DNA from: GCA-002701945 sp964442015
Lineage (GTDB): Bacteria > Fidelibacterota > Marinisomatia > Marinisomatales > TCS55
Length of the DNA stretch: 15,914 nt
Reading direction: 5' to 3'
Assembly (NCBI GenBank): GCA_964442015.1
Contig: CAYTYA010000035.1
Coordinates: 1 to 15,914, forward strand
Shown: positions 1-7,068 of the stretch, in pieces
Layout: the number at the start of each line of letters is the position of its first letter
Position numbering within the stretch: position 1 is the first letter of the stretch
Notes under the pieces: model-generated
Told to the model about the DNA's origin: nothing
The model's input: the letters and a program-made list of their open reading frames with translations, nothing else
Database searches by the model: none
Made by a program: the position numbers and the translations under genes

Positions 1-273
1 GATGGTGAAACCCATACCGTTGTTCTGCCCATTTTCAGTCCTCGAATTGGTTTGCAGTCAGAAATAATGTTGAGCCCCAAATTCGATATGCTCCTTAGAG
101 CTGAATATTGTTTGGCAAGCATCAATGTAGGTGACTGGACCTATTCAAATGAGGATGATGAATCCTCAACCTTGTCTGCAAACTGGTATGACAGTGTTGG
201 CCCTGAACCTGAAATTGATTATAGTGGTGGGGTAGTATTTTCGGTTGGCGTTCGAATGCTGGTTTTGGATTGA
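1..273 (+). CDS. C-terminal fragment of an unrecognised protein, possibly a beta-barrel
   Basis: Frame 1 is open from the first base of the window to a TGA at 271-273, so this is the last 90 codons of a gene that starts upstream. An internal ATG at 67-69 and an apparent ORF from base 52 are not needed as starts. The residues alternate polar and hydrophobic and end in a short strand, GGVVFSVGVRMLVLD. An acidic, serine-rich loop (around EDDESS) sits in the middle. This would suit the last strands of an outer-membrane barrel, but the terminal residue is Asp rather than the usual aromatic, so the assignment is weak. No family motif was recognised. Confidence 0.6.
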   Translation, partial: DGETHTVVLPIFSPRIGLQSEIMLSPKFDMLLRAEYCLASINVGDWTYSNEDDESSTLSANWYDSVGPEPEIDYSGGVVFSVGVRMLVLD

Positions 274-325
274 TTAGATTAAGTCGTTAGGTTCTAGTTG
301 TTAGTTGATTGTCAATCCAAAACTA
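260..325. terminator. Inverted repeat over the stop codon of the first gene, possible bidirectional terminator
   Basis: Bases 260-274 can pair with 311-325: an 11-bp perfect core (262-272 with 313-323) extended by A-T and G-T pairs. The loop is about 36 nt. It lies between two convergent genes, the fragment ending at 273 and the hslR-like gene ending at 370, where a shared terminator is expected. The loop is long and no clean T-run follows on either strand, so a terminator role is only a possibility. Confidence 0.3.
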
Positions 326-369
326 AATTATTTAACAAGCATCTCACAACCAGCACCAAAAACTGCCAC

Positions 370-756
370 CTAAAACTTCTCCCTTAATTCATCCATTACC
401 CTCCGCTCTTTTTTGGTTGGGCGTCCCTGTCCTTTTTCACGGGTTTGCAGGGGTTGTTTGTGGGAGGACTTTAATTTAGCCTTTTCATCATCAGGGGTTA
501 AGTCCTCTACAAAATCAAGGATGAGTTTGGCACTCATTCGTTTTTCTGCAATTTTCAAAACGCGATATAGATGTTTTACTAACCCTTTCCGCACCTGTAT
601 TACATCTCCTGACTGAATTTTACGTGATGCTTTAACCGCGGAACCGTCAATCTTTACTTTTCCTCCTGCACAGGATTCCGTTGCAATTGCCCGGGTTTTG
701 AAAATACGAACAGCCCAGAGCCATTTATCTATACGAGTAGTGTGTTTTTCCGCCAT
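370..756 (-). CDS. hslR: S4-domain RNA-binding protein, Hsp15 (HslR) family
   Basis: 128 residues. The first ~65 form an S4 RNA-binding domain: TRIDKWLWAVRIFKTRA is the family signature, followed by GGKVKIDG and a GDVIQVRKG strand. In E. coli, Hsp15 binds 50S subunits that carry a stalled nascent chain on peptidyl-tRNA, so a ribosome-recycling or quality-control role in the cytoplasm is expected. The C-terminal third is highly basic (KAKLKSSHKQ, GRPTKKERR), a tail common in homologues and likely to bind rRNA. The start is the ATG whose complement is at 754-756. It faces the methyltransferase gene starting at 797, so a 40-bp gap must hold both promoters. Both neighbours act on the large ribosomal subunit. 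The exact client in this organism is inferred. Confidence 0.85.
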   Translation of the reverse strand: MAEKHTTRIDKWLWAVRIFKTRAIATESCAGGKVKIDGSAVKASRKIQSGDVIQVRKGLVKHLYRVLKIAEKRMSAKLILDFVEDLTPDDEKAKLKSSHKQPLQTREKGQGRPTKKERRVMDELREKF

Positions 757-796
757 AAAAAGATGTAAATTTTACTTCAGTTAAATAACGGATTTT

Positions 797-1573
797 ATGC
801 GAAAACAACCAAAGAAAAAAAATCAAAATATTTACCAAATTTTTGGACTGAATGGCTGTCTTAATATTCTCGAGTATAAAAAGAAAAATATAATTCGAGT
901 GGATTTAATGAAAAGCGGAGTGGCAGAAAGAAAACCCATTATTCATAAATTGATAAAAACGAAATCATTCCCAGTCCACCGATTGACTAAAGATCAGTTT
1001 TTAAAAAAATATAGCGGAAAACGAACCCAGGGGATTGTGGTGACTTTTGAGGAAAATATTATTCAAAACTTACCTTCTTTCCATAATTCAACAGAATATG
1101 AATGCCTCTTGGTTATTGATAATCTGGAAGATCCGCAAAATTTAGGGCAAATTATCCGAACAGCAGAATGTGCTAACATCACCGGATTATTGTTGCCAGA
1201 ACATCAATCCGTGCAATTGACAGATTCTGTACTACAGGTTAGTCAGGGTGCATTTATTCATCTGCCCATTTACCGTTGTGGAAATCTGCATCAGCAATTA
1301 CGCACCTTAAAAAAAGAGGGATTCTGGATTATTGGCGTAGAAAATTCGGTAAAAGCCATGCAATGGCATCAATTGGACTATAATCGAAAATTGGTTTTGG
1401 TATTGGGCAGTGAGGGTAAAGGAATCCGCCCGGTAATTGTAAAAACCTGCGATGAATTGATTACAATTCCTATGCAGGGGAAATTGAATTCCCTTAATGT
1501 ATCATCTGCAACATCAGCAATCTTATTTGAAAGACAACGGCAGGTAGATTTAGGGGTTAGGGGAAAGGAGTAA
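797..1573 (+). CDS. rlmB: SpoU/TrmH-family RNA 2'-O-ribose methyltransferase, RlmB-like
   Basis: 258 residues. An N-terminal substrate-binding region (about 10-95, with IFGLNGCLNILEYKK) precedes a SPOUT catalytic domain (about 103-250). All three SpoU motifs are present: DPQNLGQIIRTAE (motif 1, Asn115 and Arg121), LGSEGKGI (motif 2, 203-210) and IPMQGKLNSLNVSSATSA (motif 3, 224-241). The last two form the trefoil-knot SAM site. The family methylates a ribose 2'-OH in rRNA or tRNA. The two-domain layout and VSQGAFIHLPIYR segment fit RlmB, which modifies G2251 in the 23S rRNA peptidyl-transferase loop, but the target base is inferred. Length is normal (RlmB is about 245). ATG 797 has no clear Shine-Dalgarno sequence. 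The gene is divergent from the hslR-like gene. Confidence 0.88.
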   Translation: MRKQPKKKNQNIYQIFGLNGCLNILEYKKKNIIRVDLMKSGVAERKPIIHKLIKTKSFPVHRLTKDQFLKKYSGKRTQGIVVTFEENIIQNLPSFHNSTEYECLLVIDNLEDPQNLGQIIRTAECANITGLLLPEHQSVQLTDSVLQVSQGAFIHLPIYRCGNLHQQLRTLKKEGFWIIGVENSVKAMQWHQLDYNRKLVLVLGSEGKGIRPVIVKTCDELITIPMQGKLNSLNVSSATSAILFERQRQVDLGVRGKE

Positions 1574-1700
1574 GACCCCCCATCAGTATTTTTATATCTG
1601 TAGCATAGGTATTTTATGAAAATATGGGGATCATTAAATTTCTACCAACTTTATTTTGATTAAGCTGTGCCACAGGTTTAGACACATTTTAACCTTGTAT

Positions 1701-1721
1701 ATTACACAGTGCTTGTGTAAT
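1701..1721. repeat. Perfect 8-bp hairpin in the convergent intergenic region
   Basis: ATTACACA (1701-1708) and TGTGTAAT (1714-1721) are perfect complements around a 5-nt loop. The hairpin lies in the 187-bp gap between the rlmB stop (1573) and the end of the opposing membrane-protein gene (1761). Neither strand has a T-run after it, so it is not a classical intrinsic terminator. Nothing else was recognised in this gap. Confidence 0.35.
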
Positions 1722-1760
1722 TAACAGGGTAAATCACATGTGACAATTCAAAAAATTTTA

Positions 1761-2150
1761 TTATTTATCCTTCAATTTCCGCTTAAACCAGTATTCATTT
1801 AACAATACAAACAACCCAGAATAAAGAAAATAGAAAATTGCTAAGGTTGCAATAAAATTAGAACCTCCATCCATTGATGGAAAAAGCCTGAACTCCTTCA
1901 CCGTGGTAGTATGATAATGCCCCACATGATATTCTCCCCATGCAAAAGCATATAGAAAATAAAATAGTAATATTATAAATCCGGGAAAATGTTTAAATAT
2001 CTTTTGATGAATTCTGTTTCTGCCAGATTCTGGACCCTTTGTAATATCTATTTCAAGAATTAGAGCAATTATGAAGAAAATAATAAAGGGAGAAAAAAAG
2101 AGTAGAAATAACATTATAATAAAATGGTTAATAAAAATAATTGTTCCCAA
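1761..2150 (-). CDS. Small integral membrane protein, unknown function
   Basis: 129 residues as called from a TTG (complement at 2148-2150). An in-frame ATG at residue 13 (complement 2112-2114) is an equally good start and would keep the ORF clear of the nearby direct repeat. Three hydrophobic stretches are visible: about residues 5-33, 54-70 (FPGFIILLFYFLYAFAW) and about 98-117 (FIATLAIFYFLYSGLFVLL). A short polar loop lies after the first and a His/Thr-rich loop (HVGHYHTTTVKEF) after the second. The C-terminus is basic (KRKLKDK). No family was recognised. Composition and a long hydrophobic pattern free of stops support a real gene. It is a lone gene with no evident operon partner. Confidence 0.6.
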   Translation of the reverse strand: MGTIIFINHFIIMLFLLFFSPFIIFFIIALILEIDITKGPESGRNRIHQKIFKHFPGFIILLFYFLYAFAWGEYHVGHYHTTTVKEFRLFPSMDGGSNFIATLAIFYFLYSGLFVLLNEYWFKRKLKDK

Positions 2151-2154
2151 TATT

Positions 2155-2230
2155 CCATCATTCCATTAATCCATTATTCCACTCCATCCCCGACTTGTCA
2201 TTCGTAATGAAATGTAGATTGATCTCCGAA
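2155..2230 (+). repeat. 76-bp direct repeat, copy 1
   Basis: This copy matches 2604-2679 at 71 of 76 positions by eye, without gaps. The 5' part is built from ATTCC/CCATT-like short units. The 3' part contains CTTGTCATTCGTAATGAAAT, which includes a small TCATT-CGT-AATGA hairpin. It begins 5 bp upstream of the TTG start of the minus-strand membrane-protein gene. It looks like a dispersed intergenic repeat, but other genomic copies cannot be seen here. Confidence 0.85.
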
Positions 2231-2334
2231 ACCACTTCCAATCTTTTACATTTTCACACAAGGGATCTCAATAATCAGAAATTAATAAATTTTTCTTTCT
2301 TTGGTTACCTAAATCATTATTTTTAATTTTACAA

Positions 2335-2340
2335 TATAAA
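2335..2340 (+). promoter_or_regulatory. Possible -10 box for the tRNA gene
   Basis: TATAAA at 2335-2340 lies 22 bp before the mature tRNA 5' end, in a very AT-rich stretch. No convincing -35 hexamer is visible at the right distance. The assignment rests on position and composition only. Confidence 0.25.
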
Positions 2341-2362
2341 ATTTGTTCATATTAAATTGGCT

Positions 2363-2436
2363 ACCCCAGTAGTTCAATTGGATAGAACAACTGTCCGCTA
2401 AACAGTAGGCTGTGGGTTCGAGTCCCACCTGGGGTA
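2363..2436 (+). tRNA. tRNA with GCT anticodon (2397-2399) on an Arg-like short-variable-arm body
   Basis: 74 nt with all arms fully paired. Acceptor is ACCCCAG/CTGGGGT, then T8-A9, and D stem GTTC/GAAC around AATTGGATA. The anticodon stem is ACTGT/ACAGT around CCGCTAA. The variable loop is 5 nt (AGGCT), the T arm is GTGGG-TTCGAGT-CCCAC, and the discriminator is A2436. CCA is not encoded. The loop places GCT at 34-36, which would read serine AGC/AGT codons. However, bacterial tRNA-Ser has a long variable arm that is absent here, and position 33 is C instead of the near-universal T. From memory, the body resembles tRNA-Arg(TCT), and A20, C35, T36 and A73 (the Arg identity set) are present. It could be a tRNA-Arg derivative, a decayed tRNA gene, or a true oddity. 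A gene finder would probably label it tRNA-Ser(GCT). Confidence 0.8.
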
Positions 2437-2478
2437 CTATTTTTCTTGTATTTATCCAATATTCTCCCTAATTTATGG

Positions 2479-2491
2479 TAGCGGACAGTTG
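2479..2491. repeat. Inverted copy of the tRNA anticodon-arm sequence
   Basis: TAGCGGACAGTTG at 2479-2491 is the exact reverse complement of tRNA bases 2388-2400. On the minus strand the similarity continues: AGAAC and TCAAT blocks of the tRNA D arm follow in the same order with small gaps. This looks like a decayed inverted fragment of the tRNA 5' half, or two ends of a small lost element. In a read-through transcript it could pair with the anticodon arm. Confidence 0.6.
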
Positions 2492-2519
2492 GTTCTTATT
2501 GAGTTATTTCTACTGTTTG

Positions 2520-2571
2520 AAAAGGTCGTGAAGAGACAAATACAGACTCTGATCGGCCTTTTCTTTTTTTT
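2520..2571 (+). terminator. Rho-independent terminator downstream of the tRNA
   Basis: AAAAGGTCG (2520-2528) pairs with CGGCCTTTT (2554-2562) with one G-T wobble. An inner 4-bp stem (AGAG 2532-2535 with CTCT 2547-2550) stacks after an internal loop. A run of eight T follows (2564-2571). It would end a transcript that starts at the tRNA, leaving a trailer of about 135 nt that includes the inverted tRNA fragment. Confidence 0.65.
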
Positions 2572-2603
2572 GCCAAATATCTATTCTTCAGAAGATTCAT
2601 AGT

Positions 2604-2679
2604 CCATCATTCCATTAATCCATTATTCCATTCCATCCCCGGCTTGTCATTCGTAATGAAATGTAGATTTATTCCCGAA
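2604..2679 (+). repeat. 76-bp direct repeat, copy 2
   Basis: Second copy of the repeat at 2155-2230, same orientation, 449 bp downstream. The five differences are two single substitutions in the middle and three in the last ten bases. The two copies bracket the tRNA and its terminator. The rest of the 2437-2768 stretch (2680-2768) is AT-rich and shows no gene, only a presumed promoter region for pgsB that could not be pinned down. Confidence 0.85.
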
Positions 2680-2768
2680 TCTGTTACAAACTAATACAAA
2701 GTTAAATTAATTATTCCATGGTTATTATTTATTAATTTATCCTGCTCATCAAGGGCGATTAAAAGTAC

Positions 2769-3935
2769 ATGATAGAATTAACCTTAGGTATTTTACTTTT
2801 CATATTAATTGGGATGGGACTGGTGGAATCTCATTTTCACCGTTTGTCATTAGCTCAATTGCCAATTCGGATACATGTGAATGGATCTCGGGGGAAATCG
2901 TCTGTTACCCGATTAATTGCGGCAGGGCTACGAGCTGGCGGACTTAAAACGTTGGCAAAAACCACAGGTACAGCCCCCCGAATTATTGATGAAAAGGGGA
3001 AAGACAGAATCATCCACCGATTACGGGATGCATCTATTGGGGAACAGGTACGGCTCCTGCGAAATTTTGCGAAGAAAAAACCAGATGCGGTTGTCCTGGA
3101 ATGTATGGCTGTAAATCCCCAATATCAGTGGGTTTCCGAACAAAACATGATACAATCTACAGTGAGCGTTATTACTAATGTACGCCCGGATCATTTAGAT
3201 GAAATGGGAACCACTCTGCATGATAATGCCATGAGTTTATCTAATACTATACCATTTAATGGTCGTTTATTAACTTCTGAAGTTAAAATGCAAGATGTGC
3301 TTGCCGATGTTTCAGATAGAAGAAATACTAAATTTGATTTGGTATCTTCTGAAATTATTTCAAAAGACTATATAGGTCAATTTCCATTTCTTGAACATAG
3401 AGACAATGTTGCTCTAGCATTGAAAGTATGTACTCTTAATGGCGTTGATGAGCAAGTTGCTTTAGATGGAATGTTAAAAACTCAACCTGATCCTGGGGCT
3501 ACGATGATATGGGAATTAGATTGTAATGGTACTCAAAATTATTTTATTAATGTTTTTGCTGCAAATGATCCAACTTCTACATTAGATATTTGGAATCAGC
3601 TTCAAGAAAAAATTCAGGATTCTCCTTCCTGTATTTTTCTGAATACTCGGGATGATAGAAGGTATAGAACAGATCAATTACTTAGCTTAATATATACTCA
3701 AATAAAACCGGATTTTCTTATTGTAAGAGGTGAAAATTTGGGATCAACGTTTCATGATTATAAACAAAAGAACCCTCAAATAAAAACTGTTCAATTATCT
3801 TATAAAATTGGAATAAAAGAAATGGTGGCAGAATTTTCTAAATTAGATAATTATTACATCATAGGAATTGGGAATATGGTGGGATGGGGTGAGAATTTTA
3901 TTCAAGATTTAAAAGGATTTAGAAAAAATGTTTGA
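2769..3935 (+). CDS. pgsB: Poly-gamma-glutamate synthase subunit PgsB/CapB
   Basis: 388 residues, the usual PgsB length. It starts with a membrane segment (about 3-19) and then a Mur-ligase-type ATP-binding core: HVNGSRGKSSVTRL holds the P-loop (residues 39-45), followed by TTGTAPR. VLECMAVNPQYQW and ITNVRPDHLDEMG are the central conserved blocks. NVFAANDPTST, NTRDDRRYRTDQL and GIGNMVGWG near the C-terminus complete the family pattern. PgsB is the ATP-dependent amide ligase that extends gamma-linked glutamate chains at the inner membrane, with PgsC. ATG 2769 gives the expected N-terminus. The end overlaps pgsC by 8 bp. By hand count, 12 of the first 13 Arg codons are CGN but only 1 of the last 9, with the switch near base 3300. 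The metallophosphatase-like PgsA/CapA partner is not in this window. Confidence 0.93.
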   Translation: MIELTLGILLFILIGMGLVESHFHRLSLAQLPIRIHVNGSRGKSSVTRLIAAGLRAGGLKTLAKTTGTAPRIIDEKGKDRIIHRLRDASIGEQVRLLRNFAKKKPDAVVLECMAVNPQYQWVSEQNMIQSTVSVITNVRPDHLDEMGTTLHDNAMSLSNTIPFNGRLLTSEVKMQDVLADVSDRRNTKFDLVSSEIISKDYIGQFPFLEHRDNVALALKVCTLNGVDEQVALDGMLKTQPDPGATMIWELDCNGTQNYFINVFAANDPTSTLDIWNQLQEKIQDSPSCIFLNTRDDRRYRTDQLLSLIYTQIKPDFLIVRGENLGSTFHDYKQKNPQIKTVQLSYKIGIKEMVAEFSKLDNYYIIGIGNMVGWGENFIQDLKGFRKNV

Positions 3936-4395
3936 TACAATCCCAGAGGCTATACCAATTGCAATTGGTATAGGCATGTTTATTAGTTTATTCTTAACTG
4001 AAACTCTGGGTATCACTGCTGGGGGCCTTATTGTGCCAGGGTATATAGGGCTTAGTATGTTTACTCCATATGATATAGTCCTTACATTTATAGTAAGTAT
4101 TATTACAATTGGAATAATCAAATTTCTTTCAAAATTTATACTAATCTATGGAAAAAGAAGATTAGTCCTTTGCTTAATTATAGGCTTTCTAATAGGTTTT
4201 CCTTTTATTCAAAAATCGGAAATTGATTTTATTGAGAACATTAAAGGTATATATATTGTTGGTTATATTATTCCTGGACTGATTGCAAGTTGGATGGATA
4301 GACAGGGTATTATTAGAACCATATCCACCATAATGATTACTTCAAGTATTGTCTTTCTGATATTATTTTTAATATTTTTTGATCAGGTGGTATAG
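3928..4395 (+). CDS. pgsC: Poly-gamma-glutamate synthase subunit PgsC/CapC
   Basis: 155 residues, close to the ~149 of known PgsC. It is almost entirely hydrophobic, with about five membrane segments. The family signatures ETLGITAGGLIVPGYIGL (about 25-42) and GYIIPGLIASWMDRQGI (about 112-128) are clear. PgsC forms the membrane part of the PGA synthase with PgsB and helps make or pass the chain across the inner membrane. The ATG at 3928 overlaps the pgsB stop by 8 bp, suggesting translational coupling. An AAAAGGA stretch in the end of pgsB is a possible ribosome site. The four Arg codons are all AGA, matching the second half of pgsB and not the first. Confidence 0.92.
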   Translation: MFDTIPEAIPIAIGIGMFISLFLTETLGITAGGLIVPGYIGLSMFTPYDIVLTFIVSIITIGIIKFLSKFILIYGKRRLVLCLIIGFLIGFPFIQKSEIDFIENIKGIYIVGYIIPGLIASWMDRQGIIRTISTIMITSSIVFLILFLIFFDQVV

Positions 4396-4398
4396 AGT

Positions 4399-6171
4399 TT
4401 GTTTAGACCTCAAATTCAAAAAACATATATATTAGTTTTAATGGCTCTATTTAATATTTTAATGATTATATTGACATTGCATAGAGAAGATGAAAAATAT
4501 AATAACTTTAATGAAATGGTTATGGCCGCTAATTTGATGAAAGATGCAATTGATGTTTTGGAAAGTTATAAAGATGAAAATTTTGAATATAAGTCAATTG
4601 GAAAATCATTTGGATATAAACTATTGGGTACAGACTCAACAGATTTTATTTTGACAGAATCTAATGATATAATTTTTGATAAAGATGAATGCTCAAAAGA
4701 CCCATATGGTTATAATAGCTATGGCTGTATTGAATGTTATGATTATGGAGAAGATAAATGTAAAGATGGATTTGAGAGACTAAATGATAAGGGTAAGAAT
4801 TTATGTTATACTACGCTTGATACTATTATTGACCTTCATGGAGATAATTTTTATGATGCTGGTTCAGATGGTTTGTTAGATGATAGAGAGAATGGGTGTA
4901 TAGAGCTAAAAAGTTATTCGAATAGCAATCCGGATACTCTTAATTATAATGAGGTACTAAAACATTTAGAATTAGATTCCGACAATTTTTTATATTATAC
5001 ATATTTGTATCCAGGAGAACAAGATTCATCAGTTATATGTGGTAAAAAATGGTGGGATGAAAAAGATGACTCTTGGTTGAAGGAAAACAAAAGATGCCCC
5101 AGTTGTGATGCAGATGATCCCAATGGAGATAATTATGATATAGTAAGCAATGAAAGTGGTACGCAGGGTAATAAAGTCTGGGACGATGGTGAAGGCACAG
5201 AAGGTAATAGTCTGTGTGAAAAGGATGAAAATGATTGGAATAATTTCAAATCAAAATTGTCTGCATTAAATCCTGATTTAGCAGCCGTATTAACTGATGA
5301 GTTTATTTCATTAGGGCTTGATAGTGGAAGTGTGGCTGCCATAGCGTTTACGGGATCATATCCTGGGGCAAATATTGCGGTCTTATCAGCATGTGAAACG
5401 CTTAAAATTAATACAAGAGTTGTTTCATCTATTGGCGCATCAAGATTTGGTGCAACGGACACTTTATTTTCCTGGAAAGATATGCAATTTATATTAGATG
5501 AATCAGATATTTTTCATATTGATACTGCTATGTACTCATATAGTGCTGCAGACCGAAAGGCATTTGAAGGACGTGTTGGTGCTAAAAAAGTATTTAATCG
5601 TATTATTACACGCAATATTAAAGATACCAGTTTAATAATTAGTACACATGATGAGCATATAGAATTTTACAAACAAGAGGCTGAAAAATTAGATAGAGAT
5701 ATAGATGTTTATATTAATGTAGGTGGGAATTTTACAAGCCCTCATAGTATAGATATTAGAGACGCCATTAGATATAATAAATCAAAAGATGATAGAATCA
5801 ATTCTATTAAGATTGATCAAGTATTTTCGCCAATTAAATCAGAAATAGATGGTAGGTTTAAAAATAAAAAACATAATTATAAATTAGAAGAAGAAGTGTT
5901 TTATACTTTTTTAAACACAGAGATTCCTATCTTCAATATTGATAATTTGCAATATTTTGCAAGAGTCTATAATCTCCCTTGGCCTCATAAAAATCGAAAT
6001 TTTACAACAGAATCAACTCCCGGTATTTATTCTAGAGAATTAAAATATGATAAAAAAAATGTAATTATTGCATTAGTATTATCAATACTAAATATTATTA
6101 TTATTGGGGTTTATAGTTACAAAGAAATAAATAAGAGAATGCTGTCTAGTGATCCAGAAACAATTTTATAA
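4399..6171 (+). CDS. pgsW: PgsW-like poly-gamma-glutamate system protein with a large Cys-rich acidic insert
   Basis: 590 residues. The TTG at 4399, 3 bp after pgsC, gives the family N-terminus (MFRPQIQKTYILVL...); ATG 4441 is an alternative but would trim it. Residues 8-27 are a membrane anchor. The conserved core resumes at ALNPDLAAVL (289-298), then AFTGSYPGANIAVLSACETL and SSIGASRFGATD...FSWKDMQFIL, and ends with a single membrane segment near 562-578. The family is known from PGA loci, but its biochemical role is not established. Known members are nearer 400 residues. The excess is an insert at about 90-280 with ten cysteines (98, 110, 113, 121, 136, 167, 214, 233, 236, 273). It has Asp/Gly-rich stretches (GDNFYDAGSDGLLDDREN, KVWDDGE) like calcium-binding thrombospondin-type-3 or 'WDxGE' repeats, and is probably periplasmic. 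The end overlaps the next gene by 23 bp. Confidence 0.82.
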   Translation: MFRPQIQKTYILVLMALFNILMIILTLHREDEKYNNFNEMVMAANLMKDAIDVLESYKDENFEYKSIGKSFGYKLLGTDSTDFILTESNDIIFDKDECSKDPYGYNSYGCIECYDYGEDKCKDGFERLNDKGKNLCYTTLDTIIDLHGDNFYDAGSDGLLDDRENGCIELKSYSNSNPDTLNYNEVLKHLELDSDNFLYYTYLYPGEQDSSVICGKKWWDEKDDSWLKENKRCPSCDADDPNGDNYDIVSNESGTQGNKVWDDGEGTEGNSLCEKDENDWNNFKSKLSALNPDLAAVLTDEFISLGLDSGSVAAIAFTGSYPGANIAVLSACETLKINTRVVSSIGASRFGATDTLFSWKDMQFILDESDIFHIDTAMYSYSAADRKAFEGRVGAKKVFNRIITRNIKDTSLIISTHDEHIEFYKQEAEKLDRDIDVYINVGGNFTSPHSIDIRDAIRYNKSKDDRINSIKIDQVFSPIKSEIDGRFKNKKHNYKLEEEVFYTFLNTEIPIFNIDNLQYFARVYNLPWPHKNRNFTTESTPGIYSRELKYDKKNVIIALVLSILNIIIIGVYSYKEINKRMLSSDPETIL

Positions 6172-7068
6172 AATACATAATTACCCCTTCTTCTATATCA
6201 TCTATTTTCTCATTGTAGCTATAATAAATGGAAAACCATTCGATCCTATTACGCCAGATATACCTGATACAATGATATTTTTATATAAAGGAAATGAAAA
6301 ATATTATCATAAACTACCTTTAGATAGCCTGACCTACAGCCAAATCATTAAGAGAAAAAATATTGATAATAATGTTGGTCAAGAAAAAAAAGTTAGAATA
6401 AAAATTCGTGCTAGGGCAAATAAGATTATATCATCAAGTAAATGGATTAATTTTGGAATAAAGATTACGGATTATATGAGTGGTAACCCCAAAGAAACCG
6501 ATTTGAAATTTAGAAAAAGAATTGATAAAAATTTTACATATGAACAAATTAAGAAGAATGAGGGAATTAGTCAAGCGGGCAGATGGTTCTTTGATATAGA
6601 TTTACCTACTTCAGCCAGAGCTGAAGATGATACAATTGATTTTGTTATTAAGCATATTAATGATAGTAGGTTAGGTAGAGATTATGAAAATATATATATT
6701 CGTTTAAATGTGGAAGTAATACAACACCAAAAAGAAAAACGGAAAAAAGGTGAGAAAGCATTCATACAAACAATAGATCATCCAATTTTATATTTCATTG
6801 ATTCTGAAGACACAGGGGATCCATTTGAATATTATGGCCTCAACATAGATGAGGATAATAACATAGATGAGGATAATCGTACAGAACATCAATTTAAAAT
6901 CTCGGGTCCCTTGAAGGTCAGGGTTTACACTAGGCCTAAAGAAGAAAAAAATATAACATATAGTATCAAATTGTCCGAAAATGGTCTTCTATTAGGTGAG
7001 TATATAATTAATAAATATAGTGATCAAGAATCTGGTTTTGTTGAAACAGATTATTTTCATTTTACGGT
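6149..7068 (+). CDS. 5' part of an exported protein, cut by the scaffold gap; PGA-cluster member
   Basis: 307 codons are visible before the N run. The GTG start at 6149 overlaps the pgsW-like gene by 23 bp. It gives a short basic start and a hydrophobic stretch (YPFFYIIYFLIVAIING), a good signal peptide. The mature part is strand-rich and charged, without a recognised domain. Near the gap, SGPLKVRVYTRPKEEKNITY and related strands resemble a beta-sandwich. An exact 18-bp duplication encodes NIDEDN twice (6842-6877). Arg codons are mostly AGA/AGG. The reading frame is open up to the gap and the segment after it is also open, so both are probably one gene with an N-terminal periplasmic domain and a C-terminal barrel. 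This requires a true gap length of 2 modulo 3, not exactly 100. Confidence 0.7.
6842..6877 (+). repeat. Exact 18-bp tandem duplication, in frame
   Basis: AACATAGATGAGGATAAT occurs twice without a mismatch at 6842-6859 and 6860-6877, encoding NIDEDN twice inside the exported protein. This is a recent slippage-type duplication in an acidic loop. Confidence 0.9.

Noticed and set aside
413..616. 67-codon plus-strand ORF
   Set aside because: It lies opposite the well-supported hslR-like gene and is a shadow with no recognisable protein pattern.
2141..2326. 61-codon ORF across the direct repeat
   Set aside because: It is made largely of the intergenic repeat and an AT-rich leader, with no protein-like composition.
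2363..2436. Reading the anticodon as CCG (Arg) by shifting the loop one base
   Set aside because: The shift breaks the perfect ACTGT/ACAGT stem and puts C at position 37, so GCT is the better reading.
2363..2571. T-box riboswitch or tRNA-like regulatory RNA
   Set aside because: The downstream complement to the anticodon arm suggested it, but there is no T-box antiterminator sequence and no aminoacyl-tRNA synthetase or amino-acid gene follows the terminator.
2155..2679. CRISPR array or insertion sequence
   Set aside because: There are only two repeat copies 449 bp apart with a tRNA between them, and no cas gene, transposase or target duplication.
5133..5462. 109-codon minus-strand ORF
   Set aside because: It is antisense to the conserved core of the PgsW-like protein, whose family match is clear.
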